64,000 nt of DNA from positions 372,001 to 436,000 of the forward strand of contig MCGE01000024.1 in the NCBI GenBank assembly GCA_002105175.1. Reading direction: 5' to 3'. Within the stretch, counting starts at the first letter, position 1. Each line of letters begins with the position of its first letter. Both the position numbers and the translations under genes were made by a program. Positions 1 to 11,227 of this stretch are shown one piece after another. The notes under the pieces were generated by a model. It ran no database searches, was not told the DNA's origin, and was given only the letters and a program-made list of their open reading frames with translations. The stretch is from Absidia repens (taxonomy: Eukaryota; Mucoromycota; Mucoromycetes; Mucorales; Cunninghamellaceae).

Positions 1-2768
1 ATCAACATACAAAACCCTCTCTTGTCTTTGGCAGTGGCAGCTATAGCAATGGCCTGAACAATGGTGGTCATTGTCGATGGAACTATTTGAAACAGCAACA
101 GCAATCTCAGCAACTATATATCTCCTCATCGTTTCAACCATCACTACTACAACAACAACGCCATTTGCATTTGATCACCCCAGAAGTCGATTCGAGATTA
201 CAAGAATTGGTCACCTTGTTGTCTCATCCACCTGTCCAATATAGTCAATCATCCAAATCATCATCTTCCCTATCAAATGTCATTGCTCGACGGAATTATA
301 GGAAAATGCTGACAACTCTATACGAATCTATTCGACGCGACGTGGATGTCTGGTGCAAGCTGGAAAGTCATGAACTCTTGGCCCTCTATAAAGCCCTATG
401 CCCTTCCGTTCACGATCCATCTTTATCAATGCTACTGGTGAATGCACAACATGTTTTACAAGATATACAACAATTAGCACCACAAAAGTTTGATATGGTA
501 CATGGGGAGACGCTTTTATCGATATACAAAGTGACCGGACAGGTGGACGAAGCGTTGGATTTAGTCGACTGGATGAAGACAAAGCAACTACCCCTTTCTT
601 TGACGGCGTATGAATGGCTGATTGCGACTTTGACTACAACCACCAGACCGATGCTGACAACAAAACAACAACGACCGATGGATTTGGCTTTACGGTATTG
701 GAATGAGGCCAAGGTAACCATGGAACCGACATCAGAAGCAACAGCAGCAAAACTAGAACTCATGACTGGATATATGATGCAAGGATTTTTGGCTCAAGGG
801 GATCTCATGCGGGCGGCGTCTTGGTTGAAATCACACACCGATTCATCCAACGTGGCAATGCAGAAAGTGCTAGATCAATGGAAAACAGCAACGTCTATGG
901 GTGGGGATGATCGCTATTATGCGTTGGGTGTGGTCAGCTACAGCTTGGAGAAATTGATACAACAGGCGGCTCATCTTGATCGGTACTCAGATGCACGACT
1001 TTTTTACCGTCAGCAATGCCGGCTTTTTAGCAGCAACAACGGTGATGACAAAACGGATACTTCGCTATTATCGGGATCAATGCAACAAAAACAATCAACA
1101 GTGGGACTGGTTCGGTTGGCAGAAAGGTATTTGGCAACAAACAAAGACACGATGGCGCAACAAATTTTACAAGATGCTGTCGACCTAGGACATCACAAGG
1201 GGGCCAAGGTCATGTCTCAGCGACTGCTTCATCATTGGTTGGGCAAGAACAAGTTACGACCAGCACTCGATCTCTTTTTTTGGATGGATACATTGGAACA
1301 AACACAGCAACTACCCAGGTCCTTTGACAGGATGGAAGCTCAACAACTTTTACTCAGGGCTGCCAAATCAAAATACCATACTGACATGTATCGACTGTAT
1401 CAGCGGTTCGCCACTCTTTATCCAGCGTCTTTGGATCTTCGTACCTATACCCATGTTCTTCAAACTCTGATCCGGACAAAGCAATATGATCATGCCCGCC
1501 AGGTCTATCAAGATGCTATTCACAATCCACTTTTGATATTTCCAACTGGATCCTCTGTTTCCACTTCTGCATATACCAGGCGTCTTTTCCATCTTGCGTA
1601 TTCCTTATGTGCTCAATTAGGTGATCTGGATTTGTTTAAATCGACGTTGGACATACAATGGAAGGTGGGACTCCCGGGTTTACATCACCATGCTTTGACT
1701 TCGTTGATGGCGACTTACGTCAAGATTGAAGATACGGCGTCGGCAAAGGCAGTGTTTGATCATTTGGCACACCGTCTTGAACAGCAACCAAAACAACGGC
1801 AATCAACTACACCTATCCTCTCTTCAACAACACCAGTGACGACAATGAATTCAATGCATGATTATGAGGATGACGACCATGTAGTGGGCGGCTTTGATGG
1901 TGAACAAGATAGTGAACTCTCTGATGTGGATGTGGTGGATTTCAACTTACTGATGCGAACGATTGGAGTGGAGCACGACGAATATCTACGACGACATCAA
2001 CAAGAAGGCGAACCAGTGGCAAATCGAATCCTGGAGGTGTTACGCCACATGAATTTGGTTGGCGTTCCTTTGAATATAACAACACTACGGACGTTATTGG
2101 ATGTTTATAAAGGAAAGGGGCTCATGGAAGATGAAATATTCAAGACACTATTGGCAGATCCCAAGGCAACCCATCATGATGATATTTGGCTGAACAACCT
2201 CAAACTGACACGGATTTTGTATGGCGGTAAAAACAGCGACGCAGCCAACCGAAATCGAAGATCTCAAATAGCCGCCAACAAGTTTTTATCCAACGACCGA
2301 CACGTCCTCTTTCCTGGTGCTCCCCGTGGTACGTCCATTCTGGCTAATGGAATGACATACAAGATTTTACTGGATGCATTGACTCAGCACACGGAAACAG
2401 CACATCTGGCACAACGGGTGTATGACCATATGCGAAAAAGGGGCTGGCGACCTTCGGTTGGTGTATATGAACGAATGGTGATTGTCTGGTCTCGGAAATT
2501 ACGATTGCAAAAGGCGGCGGCGGTGATGCAAGACGCATGTGACGATCTGGGCTGGTCAACTGTACCGATCAAATGGTATACGGGGGTGCTGGATCGCTTG
2601 ATGGCTAAAAATCGCCCGGACTTGGCCGAAAAATGGGTTCTACAGATGAAGGCAAACAAGGAACTGTCGATGGATCGTTTCATGAAGGATCGATTGGCCA
2701 AATATGGATTGAATGATTCCTCTGCTTCCACCAATTCAATGGCAACTTCTCATCAACAACACCATTAA
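1..2768 (+). CDS. Pentatricopeptide-repeat (PPR-like) protein, 5' end outside window
   Basis: The reading frame is open from base 3 without a start codon, so the N-terminus lies outside the window or beyond an upstream intron; about 921 residues are visible, ending in TAA at 2766-2768. The sequence is a chain of helical hairpin repeats of PPR type, for example EALDLVDWMKTKQLPLSLTA near the N-terminal third, and a C-terminal run with TYKILLDALTQ, VYDHMRKRGWRPS and AEKWVLQMKANKELS. PPR proteins of fungi usually bind mitochondrial RNA in processing or translation; that role is inferred from the family. Glutamine-rich stretches at the visible start and an acidic loop (DYEDDDHVVGGFDGEQDSE) are low-complexity insertions. 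No intron is needed in the visible part. An AATAAA-type signal lies near 3018. The exact orthologue is not recognised. Confidence 0.8.
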   Translation, partial: QHTKPSLVFGSGSYSNGLNNGGHCRWNYLKQQQQSQQLYISSSFQPSLLQQQRHLHLITPEVDSRLQELVTLLSHPPVQYSQSSKSSSSLSNVIARRNYRKMLTTLYESIRRDVDVWCKLESHELLALYKALCPSVHDPSLSMLLVNAQHVLQDIQQLAPQKFDMVHGETLLSIYKVTGQVDEALDLVDWMKTKQLPLSLTAYEWLIATLTTTTRPMLTTKQQRPMDLALRYWNEAKVTMEPTSEATAAKLELMTGYMMQGFLAQGDLMRAASWLKSHTDSSNVAMQKVLDQWKTATSMGGDDRYYALGVVSYSLEKLIQQAAHLDRYSDARLFYRQQCRLFSSNNGDDKTDTSLLSGSMQQKQSTVGLVRLAERYLATNKDTMAQQILQDAVDLGHHKGAKVMSQRLLHHWLGKNKLRPALDLFFWMDTLEQTQQLPRSFDRMEAQQLLLRAAKSKYHTDMYRLYQRFATLYPASLDLRTYTHVLQTLIRTKQYDHARQVYQDAIHNPLLIFPTGSSVSTSAYTRRLFHLAYSLCAQLGDLDLFKSTLDIQWKVGLPGLHHHALTSLMATYVKIEDTASAKAVFDHLAHRLEQQPKQRQSTTPILSSTTPVTTMNSMHDYEDDDHVVGGFDGEQDSELSDVDVVDFNLLMRTIGVEHDEYLRRHQQEGEPVANRILEVLRHMNLVGVPLNITTLRTLLDVYKGKGLMEDEIFKTLLADPKATHHDDIWLNNLKLTRILYGGKNSDAANRNRRSQIAANKFLSNDRHVLFPGAPRGTSILANGMTYKILLDALTQHTETAHLAQRVYDHMRKRGWRPSVGVYERMVIVWSRKLRLQKAAAVMQDACDDLGWSTVPIKWYTGVLDRLMAKNRPDLAEKWVLQMKANKELSMDRFMKDRLAKYGLNDSSASTNSMATSHQQHH

Positions 2769-3185
2769 TATCTCCCCATTAGCATTAGCATTATCATCAT
2801 CATCATCATCATGTACCTTTTTTTATTACTTTTATTATTATTATTGCCCCCCCTTCATATACATAGTTTTTATATTATTCCCCATCTCACTTTTTTTTTT
2901 TTTACATTTTATTTTGTCCATTGTACTGTACATTATTATACTTGTTATCATTATTATACACTTCCCTTCTCTCCCCCAATTAGAAATAGACTTCTTTTTT
3001 ATATATCTTTTTTACAAAATAAAATTGAAATCAAATGTTTTGCCTATCGATATAAATTTATATGATATGATATGTGGGTTTATTATATGAATGGATGAAG
3101 AGATGACATACGTTTTGGTATTTAGTTGTGATTGTGATGGTTGTTCTGGAGTTCACTCCCTGCAAAACTTCATTATAACCGGGCT

Positions 3186-3219
<34 letters not shown>

Positions 3220-3450
3220 GTTATACTGATCTAGCGGAGTTTATGCCGCAACACGGCCTGTGAATGATAGAGTGGGTATAGTGCCACATTTCATATTAGA
3301 TATCCTAGAAATGTCAACCAGTCACTAGGACTCGTACGGGTGGCGGGGGTACAAGTTGTCATATATAAGTTAGAAAGAAATACAAAAGGACGACCTAGAT
3401 TTATTTATGTGTGGTCGTGTAGAAAAATCCTAGGATAGGGGGCAAAGAGG
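2769..3450. other. Intergenic, T-rich 3' flank of the PPR gene
   Basis: No gene is seen. The stretch has (TCA)n and pyrimidine-rich runs, open frames of up to 125 codons that are low-complexity (F/Y/I runs), and a T31 tract at 3188-3218. The DNA after the tract begins to resemble the dispersed repeat. Confidence 0.6.
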
Positions 3451-4270
3451 TCAGAGCAAGTGAACCTGATGGCAAATGTTTGATAGGGAACACACAAATC
3501 ACTACAATAGCTATATTTTTTATACTGTGATGAGTCAGAGGATAATTTACAAAACGGCAAATTTTATTGGAGCACATAAATAGATACTAAAACTAAAGAC
3601 GAGGGGTTTATTGTAGGAAGGGATTCATTGTAGGAAGGGATTCATTGGAGGGAGCCGCTGGGGTAAGCATGAAGGAGACTAAAATGAGTTTTAAAGAATG
3701 GTTCAACACTAATCTAAAAGAACTATTGTAAAAAGGGAGCCTATGTAATTTACTGTACGATACATGAGAAAGACTAGGGTGGTACCTTTTATTGAAGTAC
3801 AGTATAACAACAGTCAACAGCAATTGAAAAGGATCGTGATGGTAGTAAAAACGGAATCTCTTACACACAATACATGAGAAAGACTAATGGGACATTTTTC
3901 ATTGAAGTATGTAAAACGAAGCATATTTTATTCGGTTATAGGTACAAACTATGGACAAACTAAGACTATACTAAGTTAATGAAGGTTCAAAAAGTCAACT
4001 AAGGATGGTCCAAAATCCTGAATCCAAAATGAAAGGGAATCCCCATGCATCTTGCAAGCCCTGAGCAGAAAACCTTTCTAAACTAGTCCTGACACTAATC
4101 GAAGTCCAACATAGCCTTAAAAAAGTTTATTGATGAAGAAAAAATGAAAAGGAAAAATGGAAATGAAAAAAATAGAAAGCGAAAAAATAAAAAAGAGAGA
4201 AAATAAACATTCACGTGGGCGGGATTTAAATGGGGGGTTTTTTTTTTTTTGAATGTGGGCGATTTGTTTT
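3450..4270 (+). repeat. Dispersed repeat copy R1
   Basis: Copy of the dispersed repeat shared with R2-R10. It carries several TTTTATTG motifs (about 3566, 3607, 3788, 3930), the conserved core with CCCTGAGCAGAAAACC near 4061 and CTAGTCCTGACACTAATC after it, an A/G-rich tract, and the CACGTGGGCGGGATTT end at about 4213. A short exact local duplication (ATTCATTGTAGGAAGGG) sits near 3620-3650. The left boundary is uncertain and may reach the T31 tract at 3188. No coding capacity is seen. Confidence 0.8.
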
Positions 4271-5027
4271 TGCCCATTACAAAAAAAAAGAAACCCTTCC
4301 TCTTTCTCCGCTGTTCTTTTTCACCACCATCAACATGCTGGCTCCCTTTTCATGATATTAGCCGCCAAAAATTCAGCAATGACAGTACGACTATTTTCTT
4401 TCCTTGATAGCTTTACAACAAAGAAGGAACAACCCCAACCCCGTTCACTGTAGAACAGTTTGTCCCTTGCCTTAGAATAGCTTACCCTCTTTGGTTGGAC
4501 TAGATTATCGTATATTATGTTTATTTTACAAAAAAGGCACGCATACCCTAGCCACTTCACCGGTAATTAGATGTTATAGTACTATCATTAGACTACATAA
4601 TTTAGCTTAGTTAGCATAGTTTATACCTACTTATGAATAAAAGATATCTTTCTTTTTTCTTTTGTATTGTCTCTTATACGTTTAATATGTCTTGTTAAAT
4701 GGGTATATTCAGATTTTGCTGTGCATGTTCTGTCAGAAAAAAAGACCAAATAACGGTCTGTGTGCCCAAAAGTGAAAGGATGGGTATGAGACGACTTCAG
4801 TCAACCGTCGCGCTCAGCTGTTCGCCTACTGTACAGCATTGTAAATTGGGTTTCAAAAAATAGGCGGTTAGAGATATTTCTTGAACGGTTTGCGAAGATG
4901 GATCGTGGTGAATATATGAAAAAAAAGAGGCAGTGAAGGGCACATAAAAGAATAAAAAGCGATGAGCGCATAAAAATAAGATTGTCGAAGCTCACTGGAA
5001 GGTATTTAGCTTGGCTGCACAACATCC

Positions 5028-5063
<36 letters not shown>

Positions 5064-5546
5064 GTAAACGTCTTGATGGTACAGTTTTTCGATCTCTGAG
5101 CCAAATCTGACCAACTTCAAATGGCCAGGAACCTATCTTGTTTTCTATAACCCCCAAATCCATGTAACTATGTACTTTTTAATTTTTACTATAATATTTT
5201 ATGGCTAAAAGTTTTACTATCAAGTAAAAACAATTATCCTTAGCATTTTGGGCGAGACTCGACTATTTACGGTTTCTTGTTGAACTGTATCATACGATTC
5301 TAAAGGTACGCACAAATAATCATAGCACTGATTGTATCTGGGATATGTTTGATTTATAGTTGATAGATATCGAAATTTACATAAATAGAAGATTAAAGAC
5401 TTCAACATAATGCGGCAATACATCAACGACGACGACAACAACAACCATATACATATATATATTATCTGCATAAACTTTTTTATTCGCAACTACAATAAAT
5501 AGACATACTATTCTAAACAAATCTATTTTAAGCAAATCTATTCTAT
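4271..5546. other. Intergenic region without recognised gene
   Basis: Nothing with family similarity is seen on either strand. It contains a T32 tract at 5031-5062, followed by AT-rich DNA. GCGAATAAAAA on the minus strand near 5480 is a plausible polyadenylation signal for the carrier gene ending at 5547. Confidence 0.5.
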
Positions 5547-6940
5547 TCATACAACATGCTTTTTCATCCAATTGGATACAGTGTCGTAGACGACCAATAA
5601 AATACCACCACCAGGTCCTAATCGAAGCACCTTGGGGACAAATCCACGATACAAACTTCTGATACTATATTCACGTGTATGACCATAAAATAAAACGGAG
5701 TAGTTAGTATCATGCCCCGAATAGTCAAACGTATATACACACACTCTTTTACCCTTCTTCTTTTCCAATAAGCATAATAGATGGAAGTGTCCAGTTGTAC
5801 TTTCTAGGTCCTGAACCAGTAAATGATTGTATCCGAGACTTGACCACATCTGTTGGTGCATTCAACATGGTGCCAAAAATTCCGCCTGTGGTGCCAGCAA
5901 CAAAGTTGTTCCGTAATTGTTCGTTTTTAGTCTATAAAGATAAAGAGAGTCAATCGTGAGTTTGTTTGTTTTTTAACAAAATGGGTGAGAGGATTTACCT
6001 GCGCCTCGGGTAATACATCCCTGACAGAAGAGATTACAGAAAAGTAGCCGCCATTCCAAACAGCATGACGAAGAATGGTAGCTTCCAGACCATTGTACAG
6101 GGCCAGTACACCTTCCTTTTGAATGATTTTTTTCAAGGCGTCGAAAGCATTTTTGTAGATTCGTGCCTATAACAACAAAATAAGACAAGTGTGAATATCT
6201 GTGCCATATCCATCTGTTTTCTATACTTACATTGGCTTTATCTTGTAACCGCACTTTCACCAGTTCAAAGGGCACGATCACCGTGGCTTCTGTGATCCCA
6301 GCACTGACACCTGTAGCCAGAGCCAATGCCGGTGTAACATGATCCATTCCAAAAAGCTTCTTATAAAATGTGGTAAACTGTTCATTTGCAGCAAAAGTAA
6401 TGGCGCGTTTGGGCATTTCTACAAGTAAGGGAAAGGTAATACCACGATACAGAGTAGACACCCTAAGTATTATCAATAATTAAGATAATGTGAGTTGCTC
6501 TTCGTATATAGAGCCCTAGCGTCAACCTCCCCCTCTTTTTGTTCGCTTACCCTTCACTATGAATAATGTCCTTAAAACTAGAGACCACACCCACACTGGC
6601 ACCTGAGCTCAACTGAGCCCGTGTTTTGATCACTAAGCAGATGGCAAACAGTAAGAGCCTAGATTAATAACGCCATACAAAAAACGAAGTAACCGGTTGA
6701 CTTACCGTCCAAAGGATATAATGCTAAAATTTCGACAACACCTAGAGCGAAAAAAAGTGGTACGAGCTGTTAGCTGCAAAGCAACTGATATTAAAGCAAC
6801 TTACCCGCTATAGCGCCACAAGTCAATTGCAAGGCGAAGGGTAAATCTAAGCAAAAGTAAAAGACAAGTTAGAAAAGAGTATATGCCCACTTTGATGGAT
6901 TCTTATATCTCTTCATACTTTTTTCAGTCGTAGAGGTCAT
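5547..6940 (-). CDS. Mitochondrial 2-oxodicarboxylate carrier (SLC25 family)
   Basis: Eight exons (6940-6919, 6846-6805, 6741-6706, 6632-6551, 6462-6231, 6166-5999, 5931-5753, 5658-5547) join in frame to 290 residues, the usual length for the family. All three repeats carry the carrier signature PX[DE]XX[KR]: PLDVIK at residues 31-36, then PFELVK and PTDVVK. Segments such as FPLLVEMPKRAITFAANEQ, GLEATILRHAVWNGGYF and VPKVLRLGPGGGILLVV match the Odc1/Odc2 (human SLC25A21) subgroup, which exchanges 2-oxoadipate and 2-oxoglutarate across the inner mitochondrial membrane in lysine metabolism. The start MTSTTEKNLPFALQL is the first ATG that splices into the first carrier repeat. Subfamily identity is by recall of family motifs; a citrate/oxoglutarate carrier is the main alternative. 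Confidence 0.92.
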
Positions 6941-7883
6941 TGGTCAAATACGTAGTAATTTTTGCGTGTGATAAGGGATTAGTAAAAACGAGAAACGAGA
7001 AAAAAAAAAAAAGATGGGTTCTTTTTGAAAGGACGCAAAAGGGAAAAAAATTCATCCACCAATCAGAGCCAGCTAATTTACGTTCGGGTTCCTGCATTTA
7101 TGTGGGGCTTCTTTCTCCCGGAACATTGGCTGCTGCCTTCAACTATTATCCATTCTGTAAACTATACAGTGTAATACGCCAGCCCAGTGCAAGATTCCCA
7201 CCTACCAGTGTTATATACTACAGCAGTAAAATTCCTTCATTTTTCGACACCGACAAACCGGTTGACGTACACGCAACTGAAAATCAGAAATGCAATTCTA
7301 TTGTAAGACGAGGTACATGAAATTGAGAATCTCTAACAAAATAAAATAAAGTCGCCGGTGGAATGATGTATTTCTCCATAACCTAATAGCTAAAATACCA
7401 TCAACGATCAGTTTATTTGTCATGAAATAAAATATGAGGCATCCTGTATGATACAACAAGGCAAGATTGAAATATTGTACCTGTCTCCAGCTAGGCTCTT
7501 GCCAAGGGACATTATCCCTCATAGAAAATGCTATCCTATTGATCTGTAGACATCGTCATGCACAAATAAGATTGACCTGTGTTCTGCAACACAAAAAAAA
7601 AAGTCACCACATAAAACAAAAAAAAAAAAAATGCATGAACATCGGTAGTAAAAAAAAAAAAAAGAAACGAAGAGTTTTTATTGTTCATATGTATGTATAT
7701 AAAAGTGATAAATTCGAAACTGTACAAACTAATAAAAAAATATAAGTGAGAGAGGAAGAGGGAAGAACGTGTATATATGAGTCTATTTCTATCTAAATGG
7801 AAGTGAGCTAAAAGTAAGACAGGAAGTATATAACGAAAGGAGAGTGGTGGAGAATGGAGGCAAATTGTGTTGTTCGTAAATCT
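6941..7883. other. Intergenic region, no gene recognised
   Basis: Upstream of the carrier gene and downstream of Tim10. It holds A-tracts and short open frames with no family resemblance. Confidence 0.5.
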
Positions 7884-8251
7884 CTACTTTTGTTGACCCA
7901 TTTGCTGCATTTTTTCGCCCACTTTGGTATTGACATCAATGAATTTGGCAACACAACGATCAATACACACAGCTTCACCTTGAGTCAAATCAGCTTGAGC
8001 GTATTCCTTGGAAACGCATTTGTTGTAGCACGAGTCAGCAATACTAGTTGTTTATCGAATTTAGCATGGAATAAAAAATACATAGTCAGTTAGTAAAGCG
8101 ATTTTGTAGTTTATTGATCGATCTATTTATTTTTGTTACTTTACCGGTTGAAAAGATCAGTCACCATTTCAAGTTCTTGTTCAGCCATAGCAATGTTTTG
8201 AGGGTTGACTGCTTGTTGGGCTTGCATACCACCACCACCGAAGAATGACAT
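7884..8251 (-). CDS. TIM10: Mitochondrial import inner membrane translocase subunit Tim10
   Basis: Two exons (8251-8145 and 8043-7884) encode 88 residues, the normal size of a small Tim. The protein has the twin CX3C motif (C41/C45 in CYNKC and C62/C66 in CIDRC) that forms the two disulfides of small Tim chaperones. MSFFGGGG at the start, the helix AEQELEMVTDLFNRIADSC and the C-terminal KVGEKMQQMGQ match Tim10 rather than Tim9, Tim8 or Tim13. Tim10 forms a hexamer with Tim9 in the intermembrane space and escorts carrier proteins, such as the one encoded next to it, to the TIM22 complex. The 101-bp intron has a GTAAAG donor and a TAG acceptor. The neighbour relation is probably chance. Confidence 0.95.
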
Positions 8252-8990
8252 TATAAAATAAGGAAAAGAGTGTAAGAAAGAAGAACAAAAAAAAAAAAAA
8301 TAGGAAAAAAGAAACGCACTTTAGGAAGAAATTTGTTTATTTGTTTTCTCTCCGCCCCTTGATCAGAAAAAAAAGTCATGACTGTGTCGTGCCGGTTCGA
8401 AATGCTTTTAAAATTCCGCATTATGCCAAATCCAATTCATCCATGGAAAGTAAAAAAAAAAAAAAATTAACAAAGTACAATCAAACCCGAAAAATAGCAG
8501 ATCTACTATTTTGCTACATAAGCTCTCCATTCCAATACTAAACCCAAGCCCTTTCATGTGACCCAAATTCTCCTGCTTATGTTGTGCCGATTGCATTTTG
8601 TGTGTGTGTGTGTGATGTAAAATATAATAATAAAAAAAAAGGATGCCTCTGGCAGTATGCTTGTTGGTGAGTAGCATCATCGGGGGGGGTCCAACTGGCT
8701 CCCGTTTAAATTTTCATGTTTTTATTATTATACGTACCATGTGAAATGAAGTAATAAATTGAATAATATAATATTTCTAATATAGTGGAGATTGTAGTCA
8801 TTTGCAAGAATAGCCACACTGGTGGCATATGCTGGGGTAACTGATATGGATTGTTGAACGCAAATAGTGTGACGTTAGTGATTGACTGAGGGCCGCAAAT
8901 CAATCACTGGGACTCAAGAAAAAAAAAAAAAAAAAAAAAAAACAGCGAGAGAGAGAAAGAAAGAGGGGGGTTGGGTGAGGAAGGAAGTCA
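8252..8990. other. Intergenic region with homopolymer tracts
   Basis: Upstream of Tim10. It contains several A-tracts, a (GT)n run near 8600 and an A-tract of about 25 at about 8918-8942 followed by a G/A-rich stretch. No gene is seen. Confidence 0.5.
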
Positions 8991-8999
8991 TAACGGCTA

Positions 9000-9800
9000 A
9001 TGACAATACCTTATAGCAGGTGACTATGCTCACGACATGGTCTAGGTTCATTAATGTGATTGGTCGATCAGGAATAACCTACATTTCATATCAAATGCCC
9101 TAAGAATGACTGCCAACCAGTCCTTGGGGATCTAGGGATGGGCAAGTAGTCATAGTAGGTGAACTATAAAGCAACTGGTTGTTAAGACGCTCACAAAATA
9201 GCTACAATAATAGAGTTTGTCAGTATTCGCTGGGTCAGAAGATGGCTAATGAAAATGATATATTTTATTGAAGGTAAATAAAAAACTAAAGGCACAGGAT
9301 TCATTTTAACAAGGATCTAATGAAGGCAGCATGCGGGAGACTAAAGGGAAAGATCTGAAGAATGGTCAACACTAATTTAAAGGGACGAATGTGAAATGGG
9401 ATCTGATATAACAACATCGCTATAACGGCGATAATAAAAAGAGATCTATTATACAAGACATGAGAGAGACTTCTGGGACATTTTCATTGAAGAATGTGAA
9501 AAGAGACATATTTTATTTGGGTGTAGATACAAACTTTGGACAAACTAACACTAAACTAAGCTTATCATGACTCCAGAATGGCCGACTAATAGGTGGTTCT
9601 AAATCCTAGCTTCAAAATGAAAGGATTTCCCCATGCATCCTGTAATCCCTGAGCTGAAACCCCGTGTAAACTAGTTCTGACACTAATCTAAGTCCAACAT
9701 GACCTCAAAAAAGTTGAATGGTGAAGAGAAAAAAAGAAGAAGAAAAAAAAAAAAAAAAAAACGATAAATCACATGTGCGGAATTTGAAATGTTTCTGTGG
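9000..9800 (+). repeat. Dispersed repeat copy R2
   Basis: Shows the full order of blocks: GTAGTCATAGTAGGTGAA near 9148, TATATTTTATTGAAGG near 9259, subrepeats ending in CATATTTTATTTGGG near 9508, core with CCCTGAGCTGAAACC near 9647 and CTAGTTCTGACACTAATCTA after it, A/G-rich tract, and the ATCACATGTGCGGAATTTG end near 9768. Homology to R5 continues past the end to about 10000 (TTTTTCATTTCGATG near 9831). Non-coding. Confidence 0.8.
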
Positions 9801-11227
9801 TCTCTTAGTGAACGGGAGTCCTGGCATTCTTTTTCATTTCGATGAAAAAATATAGAAGGAACAAGAAATGATTTTTGAGCTAGCTATAGCATGGCTACGC
9901 ACATCAGAATAACAATATTATTGTATGGTACTGTTCAGTACTGTGGCGGTATAATTTTGTTTCCCCGTTGATATCATATAGTTACGATACTATGTTGTGA
10001 TCCCCAACTGCTTGCTCACTAAACAAAGAGCCACAAAATTGCTAATGTGCAATGTTGAGTACGGTATCAATTATTGTCTTTAAATTTTTTAGTTCTTCAT
10101 GGTACATAGATCACCAGGAGAAAAATAAAAACAGAGGAGTTAAAAGAAATCAAGATCTTGCATGAGTATCTATATTTTGAGGTACCACTTTTTCAGATTT
10201 GCGATACATATCCATCATCAAATGTGTATCAAACAAGTAGAGCCGATGTTGTGTGGTATCTATTATACGATAGGTCTACTCATGCATGTTCTAATTAGCA
10301 TAGAGAAGGCAATAAGCAACTGTTTCAATTTTACAGTAGAGTACAACGTAATTTATCCCCAATGGAAACAACACAATGATGAATGGCGTGAATAAAAATG
10401 GCGTAGCATAATTCACTTGCTGCAGTCAATCGTAAACTACCCATCAAGCAAACGATCAATAGAGTTAAGCATCATTGGGTGCACAGTAGTGAAGAGTATT
10501 GCGGGCGCTTTGTATGGATTGGACTAATCCTGCGCGGATTTAACTGACATATAAATTTAAGTAAGTGGTCTGTTCACATGGTTAATTCATTATCGAGTAA
10601 AATCTTTTTCTTTTTTGGAAGTGATTTTAGAGTGGCAAGTTGGAGTGTCCCGAACCCTGTTGTCTGCCTATATGGCGGGATTTGAATTACCCATAATTCA
10701 TGGGAGTATATTCTTCTTCCTCTATCAAAGATTGTCATACAGATGATATACCACCAATATTTAAGATTTAAACTTGTAGACAATTTGGTGGTGGGCAGAG
10801 AGATCAAGATGGATTAACGGCTATGGCATCAAATATAACGTTATGAACAATGGAAAGGAAGGCTCCGAGAAAGGACAAGCCAATGAAAACTCTTGAATCC
10901 AATGTATGGGAACACCAAAATGATACCACCTTGGAGACAAATGATTAAAGCTTACAGGCGATCGCACCATTCCTTCCAATAATGATACTTTCTTCATTTT
11001 CATGTCAACCTTTTTCATATTTTACAATGTTTTGAGTTTTCTCTACCTTCCATTGCTTGATTTCCGAGTATTTGGAGATGATATTAGGTCATTATGCGTA
11101 CCTGAACTTCAAATGACAGGTATAAAAGGTAGTAAAGAAATGGCTTCCTTTTTTGTTCTTTTTTCTTTTCTCTCTTCCTCCTCATCCTTTTATTATATTA
11201 TTTATTCATTAACTATTCTAGTAACAA
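9801..11227. other. Intergenic region upstream of MFS gene
   Basis: Up to about 10000 it is the outer flank of repeat R2 (shared with 48236-48480 and 53600-53810). From 10000 to 11227 no gene is recognised; the last part, with a pyrimidine-rich tract at about 11155-11195, is probably the promoter and 5' leader of the transporter gene. Confidence 0.5.

Noticed and set aside
2713..3090. 125-codon frame at the end of the PPR gene
   Set aside because: Low-complexity S/F/Y/I runs in the 3' flank, out of frame with the gene.
6940..7320. 126-codon plus-strand frame starting beside the carrier gene
   Set aside because: No family resemblance, A-rich start, and it overlaps the promoter of the carrier gene.
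8390..8410. GGTTCGAAATGC as a tRNA B box
   Set aside because: No A box, acceptor stem or anticodon arm can be built upstream of it.
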